Origin: Trebonia kvetii
GTDB taxonomy: Bacteria; Actinomycetota; Actinomycetes; Streptosporangiales; Streptosporangiaceae
NCBI RefSeq assembly: GCF_007827045.1
Contig: NZ_RPFW01000005.1
Location: 143,835 to 207,834, forward strand
DNA: 64,000 nucleotides
Direction of reading: 5' to 3'
Shown here: one piece after another, positions 52,940-62,406 of the stretch
Layout: the number at the start of each line of letters is the position of its first letter
How positions within the stretch are numbered: the stretch's first letter is position 1
The notes under the pieces: model-generated
Told to the model about the DNA's origin: nothing
The model's database searches: none
Seen by the model: only the letters and a program-made list of their open reading frames with translations
Made by a program: the position numbers and the translations under genes

Positions 52940-53875
52940 TCAAGGCAGTTCGCGCACCACGTCGCCTGGTTCCTTGTCGTCCCGCAGCCCCTGGAACCTG
53001 GGGTGCCTGAGCTGCCCGTCGGTGGTCCACTCCGTGAAGGCGACTTGGCCGACGAGCCGCGGCTTCACCCAGTGCACGGCCCGCTGCCCAGGTATGCGTC
53101 CGCGGCTGAACGGGCTGTGGTCCTGCTCGAGCCCGGCGAGTGTGGCGTGCAGGCGGTGCAGCGTCCGGGTGTCGAAACCGGTCCCGACCTTCCCCGCGTA
53201 GGCCAGGCCGCCGTCGGTGTCGTGGTAGCCGAGCAGCAGCGCGCCGAAGCCGACCCGGGACCGCTGCGGGTCGGTGTACCCGCCGATGACGAACTCCTGG
53301 GCGTTCTCGCACTTGAACTTCAGCCAGTCGCGGCTGCGGCCGCCTAGGTACGGCGCGCTGGCCCGTTTCGCGATCAGGCCTTCCCAGCCGTCACGGCAGG
53401 CCTGGGTGAAGAACGCCTCGCCGTCCCGCGCCCGGTCCTGGGTGCAGCGCAGCGGGTCGCGAAAGGTCACCGTGCCGGCCAGCAGCTTCTTCCGTTCGGT
53501 CAGCGGCAGCGGCCGGATATCGCGGCCTTCGGCGTACAGCACGTCGAACAGGTAGTAGTACACCGGGAACTCGCGCAGCAGTCTCTCACCGGGGCTGGCG
53601 ACGCCGAGCCGCTGCTGCAGCCGCCCGAAGCGGGTCTGCTTTCCCTCGAACGCGACGATCTCCCCGTCCGCTATCAGGCCGCCGGGCTGCTGCGCGGCGA
53701 TGGCGCCGGCGATCTCCGGGAAGGTGCGGGTGATGTCATGCTTGCTGCGGCTCATCAGCCGGACGCCCTCGGGACCGGCGAATGCCAGGCACCGCTCGCC
53801 GTCCAGCTTCCGCTCGCACACCCACTCAGGCGACGAGAAGCGCTCCCTGGTCAAAGTGGCAAGCTGAGGCTCCAC
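52940..53875 (-). CDS. ATP-dependent DNA ligase (LigC/LigD-ligase-like)
   Basis: A 311-residue ligase. Motif I CERKLDGER has nucleophile Lys23, followed by LIADGEIVAFEG (motif III-like), YYLFDVLYAEGRD and WEGLIAKRASAPY (motif IV). WLKFKC (motif V) precedes an OB-fold C-terminus. Length fits stand-alone LigC enzymes used in repair or NHEJ side pathways. GTG 53875 has no Shine-Dalgarno. It directly follows the stop of an 11-codon in-frame ORF starting at ATG 53908, which does have GAGG, so re-initiation or a nonsense mutation in the true N-terminus is possible. Confidence 0.9.
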   Translation of the reverse strand: MEPQLATLTRERFSSPEWVCERKLDGERCLAFAGPEGVRLMSRSKHDITRTFPEIAGAIAAQQPGGLIADGEIVAFEGKQTRFGRLQQRLGVASPGERLLREFPVYYYLFDVLYAEGRDIRPLPLTERKKLLAGTVTFRDPLRCTQDRARDGEAFFTQACRDGWEGLIAKRASAPYLGGRSRDWLKFKCENAQEFVIGGYTDPQRSRVGFGALLLGYHDTDGGLAYAGKVGTGFDTRTLHRLHATLAGLEQDHSPFSRGRIPGQRAVHWVKPRLVGQVAFTEWTTDGQLRHPRFQGLRDDKEPGDVVRELP

Positions 53876-53908
53876 TCAGGACGGCAGCGCGGCGGCCGGT
53901 GCGCTCAT

Positions 53909-54315
53909 CGCAGTACCTCACATTCCGGCTGCTAGCGATCATCCAGTGCCCGCATCCATACCGCGCGATGCTCCGCTCAAACCGGGAGCGGTGCGCAGGC
54001 GAAATCCCGGAAAGAAATCCAGCACTAGCCCCGAACGGTTGCGGCTGACTCCCGTCGCCCACACGCCGCTTACGAGCAGCCAAGAGCAGCCCGGGGCGAT
54101 CTCGCTGTGCACGCCGCCGCCGTTTGCGCCGATCCCGCCGAGGCAGCAGGGCGCGTCAGGCGGCATCGCGGCACGGTTGCGAGGGGAGGACAGCATGCAC
54201 GTCGAGCTGGAGCCGGCCGACGACGCAGGGCGAGGCGCTGGCCAGCAAGGTCAGACAACGGGCATGGGCTGGGCGGCGATCACCGCGGGAACCTGGCGAC
54301 AGTTACAATCGGACG
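53909..54315. other. Intergenic stretch with a well-initiated but unplaced short frame
   Basis: An ATG at 54195 has a strong GGGGAGGA lead and runs MHVELEPADDAGRGAG into the next gene in another frame. It does not match a family that I know. Nothing else was found. Confidence 0.3.
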
Positions 54316-54771
54316 ATGACTCAGGCCGCCAAGGAAGAAATCATCCTCTCGCGTGTCTTCGACGCCTCGCCAGAGCTGGTCTACCGGGCCTTCGTCGACC
54401 CCGATCAGCTGTGCTTGTGGTTCGGGCCCGAGGGCTTTTCCGTTCCCTGCGAGAGCGTGCAGATAGACGCGCGGCCCGGTGGTTTCCAGCGCTACGTCCT
54501 GGTCGACGACTCCGACCCGGCGATGCGCAGCCAGGTTGACGTGACCTTCGCCGAGGTCGTGGAAAACGAGCTCCTCGCCGGGCATCAGGAGATTGAGGGA
54601 GCTCCCGGCACCAGGGTCATGCTGCGGCTTGAGTTCCACCAGGAGCCCCACGACAGAACCCGGCTCGCCCTGCGCCAGGGCCCGTTCCCCGAGGAGCGCC
54701 GCCAGCTCACCAAGGCCGGCTGGGAGAGCTCGTTCGCCAGGCTCGACTCCCTGCTGCGACGCTCGCTCTGA
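54316..54771 (+). CDS. AHSA1/SRPBCC-domain protein
   Basis: A 151-residue START-like (AHSA1, COG3832) protein: SRVFDASPELVYRAFVDPDQL, WFGPEGFSVP, DARPGGFQRYVLVD and the C-terminal KAGWESSFARLDSLL helix. The fold forms a hydrophobic ligand cavity. Such genes often pair with ArsR repressors, but none is adjacent. ATG 54316 follows a weak lead (ATCGGACG). Confidence 0.85.
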   Translation: MTQAAKEEIILSRVFDASPELVYRAFVDPDQLCLWFGPEGFSVPCESVQIDARPGGFQRYVLVDDSDPAMRSQVDVTFAEVVENELLAGHQEIEGAPGTRVMLRLEFHQEPHDRTRLALRQGPFPEERRQLTKAGWESSFARLDSLLRRSL

Positions 54772-54868
54772 CGGGACGCCGGGGCTATCGCCGCAGGAAC
54801 ATCTGCTCAGGGTCAACCACTCAGTCAGGCTGATCCTGAGCCGCCCTAAATTGACAATCTGGGTGCGC

Positions 54869-54990
54869 TCAGCATCGTCCGGGTGTGCTGAGCCATTCAG
54901 GAGGCTGGCCGGTGACACTGGCGATGAGATCAAAGTCCTTGTTGGAGTGCAGCACGGTGAGCCCGGCCACTCGATCCTCCTCCGCTCGAT
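54869..54990 (-). pseudogene. PIN-domain (VapC-like) toxin C-terminal remnant
   Basis: It encodes AGLTVLHSNKDFDLIASVTGQPPEW and a stop, which is the last acidic motif (DxDF) and C-terminal helix of VapC-type RNases. The first acidic residues and the antitoxin gene are missing. Confidence 0.6.
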
Positions 54991-55059
54991 CCGGCACGCG
55001 CAGGCCAGAGACAGGGTCATGCGCACGTCGCCGCCTTCGTCGACACTTCGGAAGGTAAG

Positions 55060-55269
55060 AAGGACGGCAGGCCAAGGCTATGACGCTGGAGCAGGGCATG
55101 GCCGTCCTGGAATGCGCCAAAGGTCGATCCGCTCCACGCCTTCGTCGCGCTCAGCCTCATGACCGTCGTCTGTACCGAGGAGGCCCGCGCGCTGCCCTGG
55201 TCCCACGTCGTGGTCCGGGTGCCGGAGGTCAGGGAGTGGCGGTCGATCGGCGAGACCGACTACCTGTGA
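55060..55269 (+). pseudogene. Tyrosine integrase middle fragment
   Basis: It encodes MTLEQGMAVLECAKG, then after a frame change near 55128 HAFVALSLMTVVCTEEARALPWSHVVV. The first catalytic Arg region (TGxRxxEARAL) is represented as TVVCTEEARAL, with the Arg replaced by Cys. It ends ETDYL and a stop. It comes from the same integrase type as the N-terminal fragment at 32875, but the two do not overlap. Confidence 0.6.
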
Positions 55270-55438
55270 AGCCAGCGGCAGTCATGGCGCGCACAGGCCT
55301 GAGCCAACTCGGGTCTTAGTGTCAATTCTGCTGCCATCCGCCTGATGCCGCCACCATTCCAGCCAAAGGCCCGCCCTGAAGCCCGCTCGGCGCTGATGCG
55401 AATGCATGGCGATAGGCGCCGTCGGCCTGGATCAGGCG

Positions 55439-55717
55439 TTACGCCGGGCCATAACCTGCGCTGCTCAGCATCCGGCGCAGGTCCATGACCATCTGCGCGT
55501 CGACTGTCCCTTCCGCGGGTGCGTCGAGGAACTCCCGTTGAGACCCGATGGTGACGTCCACCTTGCCACCGTGCCGCACGGTGACAGTGCCGACGGCTTC
55601 AAGCAGCGACAGCACCGCGCGCCATTCGATGTTGTGGCTCACCGGGTGCCGGAAGATCTGCTGCAGCGTATCGCGGTGCCGGTTGTTCAGGTGCTCTGGC
55701 TGAGGCGGCGATGTCAT
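55439..55717 (-). CDS. HicA-like small protein
   Basis: A 92-residue protein: NRHRDTLQQIFRHPVSHNIEW, VLSLLEAVGTVTVRHGGKVDVTIG and VDAQMVMDLRRMLSSAGY. The HPVSHNIEW segment and one-helix/three-strand layout recall the HicA double-stranded-RNA-binding-like fold, but the catalytic His in the GSH(R/H) motif is not obvious. No HicB antitoxin lies next to it. The family is frequent as a solitary gene in actinomycetes; function is unknown. Confidence 0.75.
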   Translation of the reverse strand: MTSPPQPEHLNNRHRDTLQQIFRHPVSHNIEWRAVLSLLEAVGTVTVRHGGKVDVTIGSQREFLDAPAEGTVDAQMVMDLRRMLSSAGYGPA

Positions 55718-56011
55718 GGCGTTCCCTTCTGCCCGGAGCTAGCTCATTGCCTACATTCATTTTCCCGCGACGACACCCCTGAGCGCGACGCCCGCCTCGG
55801 CGCGCTGCGCGCCGCCGTCAAAGCGGCCGTGGCCAGGAACCGCGGAAAGCATGAGGAGACCGCCCGGCAGGACGGCTTCCAGATCGCAGGCCGTCACCAG
55901 GCCGTTCGCGTAGTTCACCCGCTGAGCGCTACGGTGGATCTTGGGGAGTTCTAAATATTCGGGAAGTCGGCGCGCATCGTTGCGTTCGGGATGGTGTGGG
56001 GGGCGATAGCC

Positions 56012-57370
56012 GTGCGAAGAGTCCTGATCATCCTCGCGGGCGTGCTTGTGCTGGTCTTGTCATGGGGCCTCCCGGCCAGCGCGGCGACGGGGACTGGCTC
56101 CGCCAAGGCAGCCACGCTAGCGGACTGCCTCACGAGCGAGCATGTCTGCGTCAGCAGTGACGCGCGAAGCCTCGTCTCGCAGGGCGATCAGTCGCAGCTT
56201 GAGCGGCAAATCGGCAATGACGACATTTACCTGGTGGTCGCCCCGTCTGGATCCTCGGGATACGACCGGGCGATGCGTCAGCTGATCAGCACGCTGGGCG
56301 CCAAGCACGGTCAGTTCGTCGTCGGTTTTCTGGACAGTCGGCTCAAGCACTTCGGCGCATATAACCGGGGTGTTGTGGCGGATGGCGTCGCCGCGAGCGT
56401 GGCTACGAACGTGGTGAGCAAGCACCGGGCGGATGGGGACATCCCCGCGGCATTGATGGAATTCGTGCAGGAGGTCCAGCAGTCCGCGGCAACGCCGGGT
56501 ACGGGGCCCGGCTCGGACGGCGCCCCGGCCAGTCAACCGTCCGCTAGCGGGCCACCGGTTGGTCTGATCGTCTTGGGCGTCCTCGTCCTGCTCGGTGCGG
56601 GGGGCTACTTCTTCCTGCTGCGGCCGCGCAGCAAGCGGAAGCGGCAGGAGCAGGAGCAGCAGCTCAAGGAGGCCAAGCTCGCGGCCCAGGACGACTTGAT
56701 CGCGCTCAACGCCAGGATCACCGACCACGACAACGACGTCACCATCGCGGGCGATTCGGAGGCGGCGGCCGAGCAGGCTGCCGCGCTGGACGCGTACGAG
56801 CGCGGAACGCATGCGCTGGACGCTGCCCGCAAGCCAGCGGACATGGCCGCCGTCAGCCGGGCGGTCGCCGAGGGCCAGTATCGGCTGGCCTGCGCCGAGG
56901 CTGTCGCGCACGGTCAGCCAAAGCCTGGTCGCCGCCCGATGTGCTTCTTCGATCCGCGCCATGGCATGTCGGTGGCTGACTTGTCCTGGGCACCCCCGGA
57001 TGGCGGCCCGAGCCGGACGGTCGCGGCGTGCGTCGACTGCCAGCGGGTCGTCGAGCGGGGCGACCAGCCGGCGATGCGCCTGGTCCGGGACAGGTCCGGT
57101 AACCAGATCCAGTACGTCAACGCCGGCTTCGCCCCGTCGTACTGGGGCGGCTTCGGTCTTGGCGGTGGCATGTTTACTGGCTTCCTGCTCGGCCAGGCCC
57201 TCGGCGGTCCCGGCCTGTTCGGCTACGGGGACTCGCCGGGGGACGTATACAACTACTACGGCGATTCCGGGACTGGCGGCGACGACTACGGCGGCGGAGA
57301 CTTCGGCGGAAGCGACTCCGGTGGCGGAGACTTCGGTGGGGGCGACAACTTCGGCGGCGGCGACTTCTAG
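56012..57370 (+). CDS. Membrane-anchored protein with Gly/Asp-rich C-terminus
   Basis: A 452-residue protein. Signal peptide RRVLIILAGVLVLVLSWGLPASA is followed by an extracellular TPM-like domain (DDIYLVVAPSGSSGYDRAM...GQFVVGFLD). A TM near 180-205 (GLIVLGVLVLLGAGGYFFLL), a charged coiled coil (KRKRQEQEQQLKEAKLAA), and a Cys-containing domain (MCFFDPRHG, CVDCQR) come next. The tail repeats GGGDFGG-type units. GTG 56012 is favoured by the GGGGGG lead; ATG 55991 is the alternative. Topology suggests an envelope protein with a cytosolic zinc-type module. Similar proteins are uncharacterised. Confidence 0.75.
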   Translation: MRRVLIILAGVLVLVLSWGLPASAATGTGSAKAATLADCLTSEHVCVSSDARSLVSQGDQSQLERQIGNDDIYLVVAPSGSSGYDRAMRQLISTLGAKHGQFVVGFLDSRLKHFGAYNRGVVADGVAASVATNVVSKHRADGDIPAALMEFVQEVQQSAATPGTGPGSDGAPASQPSASGPPVGLIVLGVLVLLGAGGYFFLLRPRSKRKRQEQEQQLKEAKLAAQDDLIALNARITDHDNDVTIAGDSEAAAEQAAALDAYERGTHALDAARKPADMAAVSRAVAEGQYRLACAEAVAHGQPKPGRRPMCFFDPRHGMSVADLSWAPPDGGPSRTVAACVDCQRVVERGDQPAMRLVRDRSGNQIQYVNAGFAPSYWGGFGLGGGMFTGFLLGQALGGPGLFGYGDSPGDVYNYYGDSGTGGDDYGGGDFGGSDSGGGDFGGGDNFGGGDF

Positions 57371-57549
57371 CCGCTGAAAGCCAGAAGCCTCCCCAGGCGC
57401 GCATCGTGATTGCCCAGACAAACCATCGAAAAAGTGCCGCTGAGCAGCTCTAGAATCATTACATGCCGTTGGGGCCAGCACATCGGAGGTCGCCTAGAGC
57501 CCGGATCAGCTAGGTCCGGTCGGCAGCAGGTCGGTGCCGTCGGGGGCAC

Positions 57550-57663
57550 ATGCCCAAGACCCTCGCCACCGCGACGGTGGACCGGCTGCTGCACCACGCC
57601 CACCTCGTCCTGACCAAAGGCGACTCGCACCGCCTCGCCGAGGCACCCGCCGGCAACCGGTGA
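57550..57663 (+). pseudogene. IS21 IstB ATP-binding protein C-terminal remnant
   Basis: Thirty-seven codons encode ATVDRLLHHAHLVLTKGDSHRL, the end of IstB-type helpers. Downstream at about 57700-57740 CTGGTGGCC...CCAG occurs twice, like an IS terminus. The remaining 57664-58160 holds no gene. Confidence 0.6.
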
Positions 57664-58160
57664 TACCGCTGACGACCTAACCCCGCCCCGCCGGCAGAGA
57701 ACTGGTGGCCGCCAGCCGGGAAATCTGGTGGCCACCAGCCTGGAGACCGCCAGGCCGCCCAACCGGATTTCCCAATGACCGTTGACAGACCGCCTCCCGT
57801 TGCTTTATCCGCGGTAGGGGTCAGGCGACGGCCCGCTTGCCACGACACCCGCGTCCACTACCTGCAGGCCCCTCGCGATTCAGTTGCACGATGGTTCGTC
57901 GAGGCGGGGCCCCACGCTGAGGGAGACCGGCCCAGGCCAGAACTAGGAGTCGTAGGTAACCAGATGCCGTTGGTCCCGCATGACACCTCGGTGTTACCCG
58001 GGGAGGAGCTAGGAAAGTCGACCGGAAAGCCAGCGAAGCGTCGAAAGATGCATAATCACCTGCGTAATTCTCCGGCACGCGGACGGCTACTCCCGAGGCA
58101 CGAATTCCCGTAGGGTGGGCTCACGCGGGAAACGGGGTTCGTAGCTGGGGCGGGGCGGAC

Positions 58161-60449
58161 ATGACTGACTTCGGGAACGACGCTGGCTATCCGCCTGGTT
58201 CGAAGCTCGTCGGCTATCGGCTGGACGAGGTAATCGGCCGGGGCGGAATGGCGATTGTCTTCCGCGCATTCGATGAGTCTCTAAACCGGCAGGTCGCGGT
58301 GAAGATTCTGGCGCCGGAACTGGCCTTGGACGAGGACTTCAGGCAACGGTTTATCCGGGAATCCCAGCTGGCGGCGCAAGTTGATCATCCGCACATTATC
58401 CCGGTCTTCGCCGCCGGCGAGGCGGACGGTGCGCTGTATATCGCGATGCGGTTCGTGCCGGGAGGCAACGTCGGCTCGCTGGTACGCCGGGAGGGGGCGC
58501 TGCCCGCCGGGCGGGCGGCGGCGATCATATCCTCGATGGCGGCCGCGCTGGACGCGGCGCACGAGGCCGGCCTCGTGCACCGCGACGTCAAGCCAACCAA
58601 CATGCTCGTGGACGTGCGGCCCGGCCATCCGGATCACATTTACCTGTCGGACTTCGGTATCGCGAAGAGCGCCTCGACGACCTCGGGCCTGACCCAGACG
58701 GGCAGCTTCCTTGGCACGCTCGAGTACTCCGCGCCCGAGCAGATCCAGGGGCACCCGGTCGACGGTCGAGCCGACCAGTACGCACTGGCCTGCTCGGCGA
58801 GCATGATCCTGGCCGGCTCGCCGCCGTTCCACCGAGATAGCGACCTGGCGGTACTGCACGCGCAGCTGAGCGAACCGCCGGCACCGCTGGCCGGCCGTGT
58901 GCCCGGGATTCCCGCCGCGGTCGACCAAGTGCTGCAGCGCGCGCTGGCCAAGGCGCCCGCTGACCGTTATCCGAGTTGCGGGGAGTTCGCTGCCGCGCTG
59001 AGCGCGGCGCTCGGGCTCGGCTCGCCGGAGGCGACTCGGCGCTCTGACCACCCCCGGGGAGCGGCCGACGGCAGCGCGGGGACAATCACCACGCTCCCGC
59101 CGGCCGCGCCCTACATCTCCGCCGCCAGGGACTCCGCCGCCGCGAGCGTGCCCCCGCACCGTGCCGTGGAAGGCGGGGCCGCCGGGGGGCGGCGGCACCG
59201 CCTTGCCTCCGCGCCGACCGGCGGCCTGGTCATCGCAGTCGTCGTCGCCGCGGCCATCCTCGCGGCGGGCGGCGGCGTGACTGCCGCCATTCTCGCCAGC
59301 GGCGGCCAGCGCCCAACGGCATCCGGCAGCCCGAGCGGGACCGCCGGCTCCGGCACGGCGCAAGCCGCCGGAACATCGACCGCGTCCCCCGGCGGGTCGT
59401 CGGCCGCGAGCCCCCGGCCGAGCGCCACCGCGAGCCAGAGCCACCTCACCTCCCCCTCGGTCAGCCCGTCCAGCCCCGCAGATCTCTCGCCGACCGGTGC
59501 GCCCGGCGGCCAGGTAACCGCGTCGATCGTGCACACCGTGAGCGACGCCGCAGGCGGCCCGGGGCAGGTCAACTCCGTGGCTTTCAGCCCCGTCGGCGAC
59601 ATGATGGTGACTGGCGGCAAGAACGGGGAAGCGTTCCTGTGGTCCCCGCGGACCGGGCAGCTGATCACGCCGCTGCGTCCCGGCGCCGGGACGAAGATCT
59701 ACTCGGTGACATTCAGCGCGAACGGCGCGCTCGTCGCGGCCGGCGCGAGCAACGGCAGCATCTACCTGTGGTCCGCCGCGACCGGGCAGCTGGTGGACAC
59801 GGCGACCGATCCGGACGGTGCGGAGATCGACTGGGTCGAGTTCAGCCCGAGCGGATCAACGCTCGCGTCTGCTGGCAGCGGCTACGTCTACCTATGGCAT
59901 GTCGGCGGCGACGGGCGGACAGCCACGCTGTCTCGCACCCTGGCCGATCCGCTTGGCGTCGCCGTCTGGTCCTTGGCCTTCAGCCCCGACGACCGCACCC
60001 TGGCCGCCGGCGACTACCGCAACATTGCCTGCCTGTGGAACCTCAGCACGGGCGCCGCGACTCCGCTCGTGCTGGCCGGGCCAGGCGGGAAGGGTACCGA
60101 TCAGCCGGTCACCGCGGTCGCGTTCAGCCCCGACGGGTCAACGCTGGCCACCGGCTACCAGGACGGCCAGGTGTACCTGTGGAACATCGCCAGCAAGGCG
60201 CTCAAGACAGTGATTTCCGAGCCCCAGACCGTGTGGGGCCTGGCCTGGAGCCGGAGCGGCCTGCTCGCGATCGCCGACAACGACGGCAGCACCTACCTGG
60301 TGCACGGCGCATCCGGGCAGCCGGCCGGGACGCTCACTGACCCCGGCACAGGAAGCCAAGGCGTCGGAGCGGTGGCATTCAGCCCGGATGGCGGCTCACT
60401 GGTCACCGGCGACACCAACAACCACGCCTACCTGTGGCGGATCGACTGA
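58161..60449 (+). CDS. Transmembrane Ser/Thr protein kinase with WD40 sensor
   Basis: A 762-residue receptor kinase. The Gly loop GRGGMA starts at 26, catalytic Lys48 is in VAVKIL, HRD is at 140-142 in VHRDVKPTN, DFG at 164-166 and APE at 191-193. A Pro/Ala juxtamembrane region, one TM at about 355-379 and a Ser/Thr-rich linker follow. An extracellular WD40 propeller runs from about 455 to the end, with at least six repeats of the VxSVAFSPxGxxLATGxxDGxVYLW type. This is the PknB/Hanks-type actinobacterial design with WD40 as ligand or protein sensor. ATG 58161 is used; GGGGCGG precedes it. Confidence 0.95.
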   Translation: MTDFGNDAGYPPGSKLVGYRLDEVIGRGGMAIVFRAFDESLNRQVAVKILAPELALDEDFRQRFIRESQLAAQVDHPHIIPVFAAGEADGALYIAMRFVPGGNVGSLVRREGALPAGRAAAIISSMAAALDAAHEAGLVHRDVKPTNMLVDVRPGHPDHIYLSDFGIAKSASTTSGLTQTGSFLGTLEYSAPEQIQGHPVDGRADQYALACSASMILAGSPPFHRDSDLAVLHAQLSEPPAPLAGRVPGIPAAVDQVLQRALAKAPADRYPSCGEFAAALSAALGLGSPEATRRSDHPRGAADGSAGTITTLPPAAPYISAARDSAAASVPPHRAVEGGAAGGRRHRLASAPTGGLVIAVVVAAAILAAGGGVTAAILASGGQRPTASGSPSGTAGSGTAQAAGTSTASPGGSSAASPRPSATASQSHLTSPSVSPSSPADLSPTGAPGGQVTASIVHTVSDAAGGPGQVNSVAFSPVGDMMVTGGKNGEAFLWSPRTGQLITPLRPGAGTKIYSVTFSANGALVAAGASNGSIYLWSAATGQLVDTATDPDGAEIDWVEFSPSGSTLASAGSGYVYLWHVGGDGRTATLSRTLADPLGVAVWSLAFSPDDRTLAAGDYRNIACLWNLSTGAATPLVLAGPGGKGTDQPVTAVAFSPDGSTLATGYQDGQVYLWNIASKALKTVISEPQTVWGLAWSRSGLLAIADNDGSTYLVHGASGQPAGTLTDPGTGSQGVGAVAFSPDGGSLVTGDTNNHAYLWRID

Positions 60450-60485
60450 CTGCCCCGCGAGCGGTAAGGCGCGCTTCCCTTGCGG

Positions 60486-61544
60486 TTACCCGCTGGGCAC
60501 CGGGGCGCCGGCGGAGACCATGGCGGCACTACCTGTCACGTTCCCGTCCCGGGTCATCACCGCGAGCGCGGTCTTCCGGCCGAGCACGTAGCGGTCGAAG
60601 AACGCGACGGTGACCCGAACCACGATCTGCTCGGTCTTGTTCGTCCCCCAGTACGGGCCGGTGTGGTCCGCCCCGAACAGGTCGAGGTAGTACCGGGCGG
60701 CGCCGCTGTCGCCTTCGTAGAGCTGCACGCTTGTCCACGGCGGGTTGACGGTGTCGGCGCTGCCCTGGACGAACAGCATCGGCGGCACGGTCCCCGCAAA
60801 GTACCGGCCGGGCATGGGCGCCCACTCCGCGCCGGACAGCACCGCCACCGCGGTCAGCCGACGATCTTCGCAGCAGGTGTTGGCGGCCAAGGCGGCCACC
60901 GTGTCGCCGCCGTCCGACTGGCCGGCCGCCGCGACCTCCCGCCGGTCGATCAGCCCGCTGACGGCATCACCTGCCCGCTGGCTCAGGGCGAGCAGCCGCG
61001 TCAGCGCATAAGACATGTCTCCCGGCTGATTGATCATGTCGTCCTCTGTAGCGGTGGCCACCTTGCAGTCGCTGTGCGGGAAGTTCACCCCCGCGACCAC
61101 ATAGCCGGCGCTGGCCCATGCGCTCAGCAGATCGCCGTACGGGTTAGCGCACTGCTGGAATCCCGGCGCGAACAGGATCAACGGAAGCGGCCAGCGGCCC
61201 CGAGCTGACCCGGCCGGGTACCACAGCTGGATGATCAGCGTCCGCGGGCCGAGCGACTCCCCAGACGGCCCCGGGTGCGCCGGCTCGGTGAACGTGAGCT
61301 GGAGCCGGCGCACCCGGAACGTGCCCGGCGTGCCAGGCGGAGCGGTCTGGGTCGCCTTCAGGCTGTTCGTGGCAGCGGCACTAGCCGAGGGGGACGGCGC
61401 TACCGCAGCACTGCTGCCCTGGGCCGGGCGCACTGTGAGCCTCTGCGCACTCGGGGAGCAGCCCGCAAGCACGAGACAAGCAGCCAGCAAGGCGCCGAGC
61501 GCAGCAGTGACGTTCCTACCCCGGTTCTCCGCTGTCCCCGCCAC
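60486..61544 (-). CDS. Lipoprotein alpha/beta-hydrolase (PAF-acetylhydrolase/cutinase-like)
   Basis: A 352-residue surface lipoprotein with signal ALGALLAACLVLAGC (lipobox LAGC). A hydrolase core follows: LPLILFAPGFQQCANPYGDLLS, then VAGVNFPHSDC and the nucleophile elbow AAAGQSDGGDTV. The acid is in QGSADTVNPP and the His in FGADHTGPYW. Paired Cys (TCCED) suggest a disulfide. It probably cleaves extracellular esters. It is convergent with the kinase gene, 36 bp away. Confidence 0.9.
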   Translation of the reverse strand: MAGTAENRGRNVTAALGALLAACLVLAGCSPSAQRLTVRPAQGSSAAVAPSPSASAAATNSLKATQTAPPGTPGTFRVRRLQLTFTEPAHPGPSGESLGPRTLIIQLWYPAGSARGRWPLPLILFAPGFQQCANPYGDLLSAWASAGYVVAGVNFPHSDCKVATATEDDMINQPGDMSYALTRLLALSQRAGDAVSGLIDRREVAAAGQSDGGDTVAALAANTCCEDRRLTAVAVLSGAEWAPMPGRYFAGTVPPMLFVQGSADTVNPPWTSVQLYEGDSGAARYYLDLFGADHTGPYWGTNKTEQIVVRVTVAFFDRYVLGRKTALAVMTRDGNVTGSAAMVSAGAPVPSG

Positions 61545-62406
61545 CGTGAGATCCGCCTCCCCGGCTCCTCCTCGCCAGCCAAGCTACCGCAAACGGGTAC
61601 CATCCGCCTGCTCTCCTGCGGCCGCGGCCCTGTCCCGCGGTAACGGACGGGCCGCCGCGGTAGATCAGCCAGTCCAGCCGACCAGTCTCTTTTCAACGGA
61701 GCGTTGCCTGACTTCGTAGGCGCGAGTTTCTGTGGCGATGGTGGATTCAGCGGCGAAATTGAAGACTTCCCCAGCCTGGAAGGCTCCGACTACAGAACCA
61801 GGTTAGAGCGTTATGACAGCTTGAGCGGTCGCGCTGGGTCCGGCGAAAACGAGGGTCGTGGTCACTTGTCATCCTCTGGTGCACGACGGGATGCCAGTAA
61901 GGGGCTATCCGGTGTTAGCAGATCTGCCGCCTCCACGAGGCCGGCGACGCACAGCTGCAGCCCCTGGGAAACGGCTGGCACGCAGTCGGCACCGGATTCG
62001 GCATTGATAGCGCGCCGTTCACCCTCCGCGCCTACAACTCCGCCGGCATGCTGGTCGATACCGTGACTGAGACCTTTACCTGAGCGCAGCCGGCGCCCAG
62101 CCATTCGTAAATCAGATCCGCACAGTTGCTTCGCCAGCTCCTTATGATGCGCCGCATGGTCGTCGTGCAATTCGCTAACGTACCGGCGTCGAACATCAGA
62201 TGTCCGGATAATAGAGGAAATTCAGATCTGGTACGTAGTTCAGGCGGTTTAGGCGCGCAGCCCGAGGGTTTATATCCCGCTGATCGCCTCAATCACGGCG
62301 TCCGACAGGGTCAGCGCGCAGGCGGCGTCTATCCAGCCCGCCGGGTAGCCCTTGTCTCATACGGGGTACCGATTTACTGTTGCTGCTTTGCCTTGAAGGA
62401 GGGCCC
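61545..62406. other. Long intergenic stretch with a secreted-protein C-terminal fragment
   Basis: At 61933-62083 on the plus strand QLQPLGNGWHAVGTGFGIDSAPF and TLRAYNSAGMLVDTVTETFT end at a stop. This looks like the tail of a beta-rich secreted protein but has no start. The rest, including the AT-richer 62150-62260 stretch, shows no gene. Confidence 0.35.
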
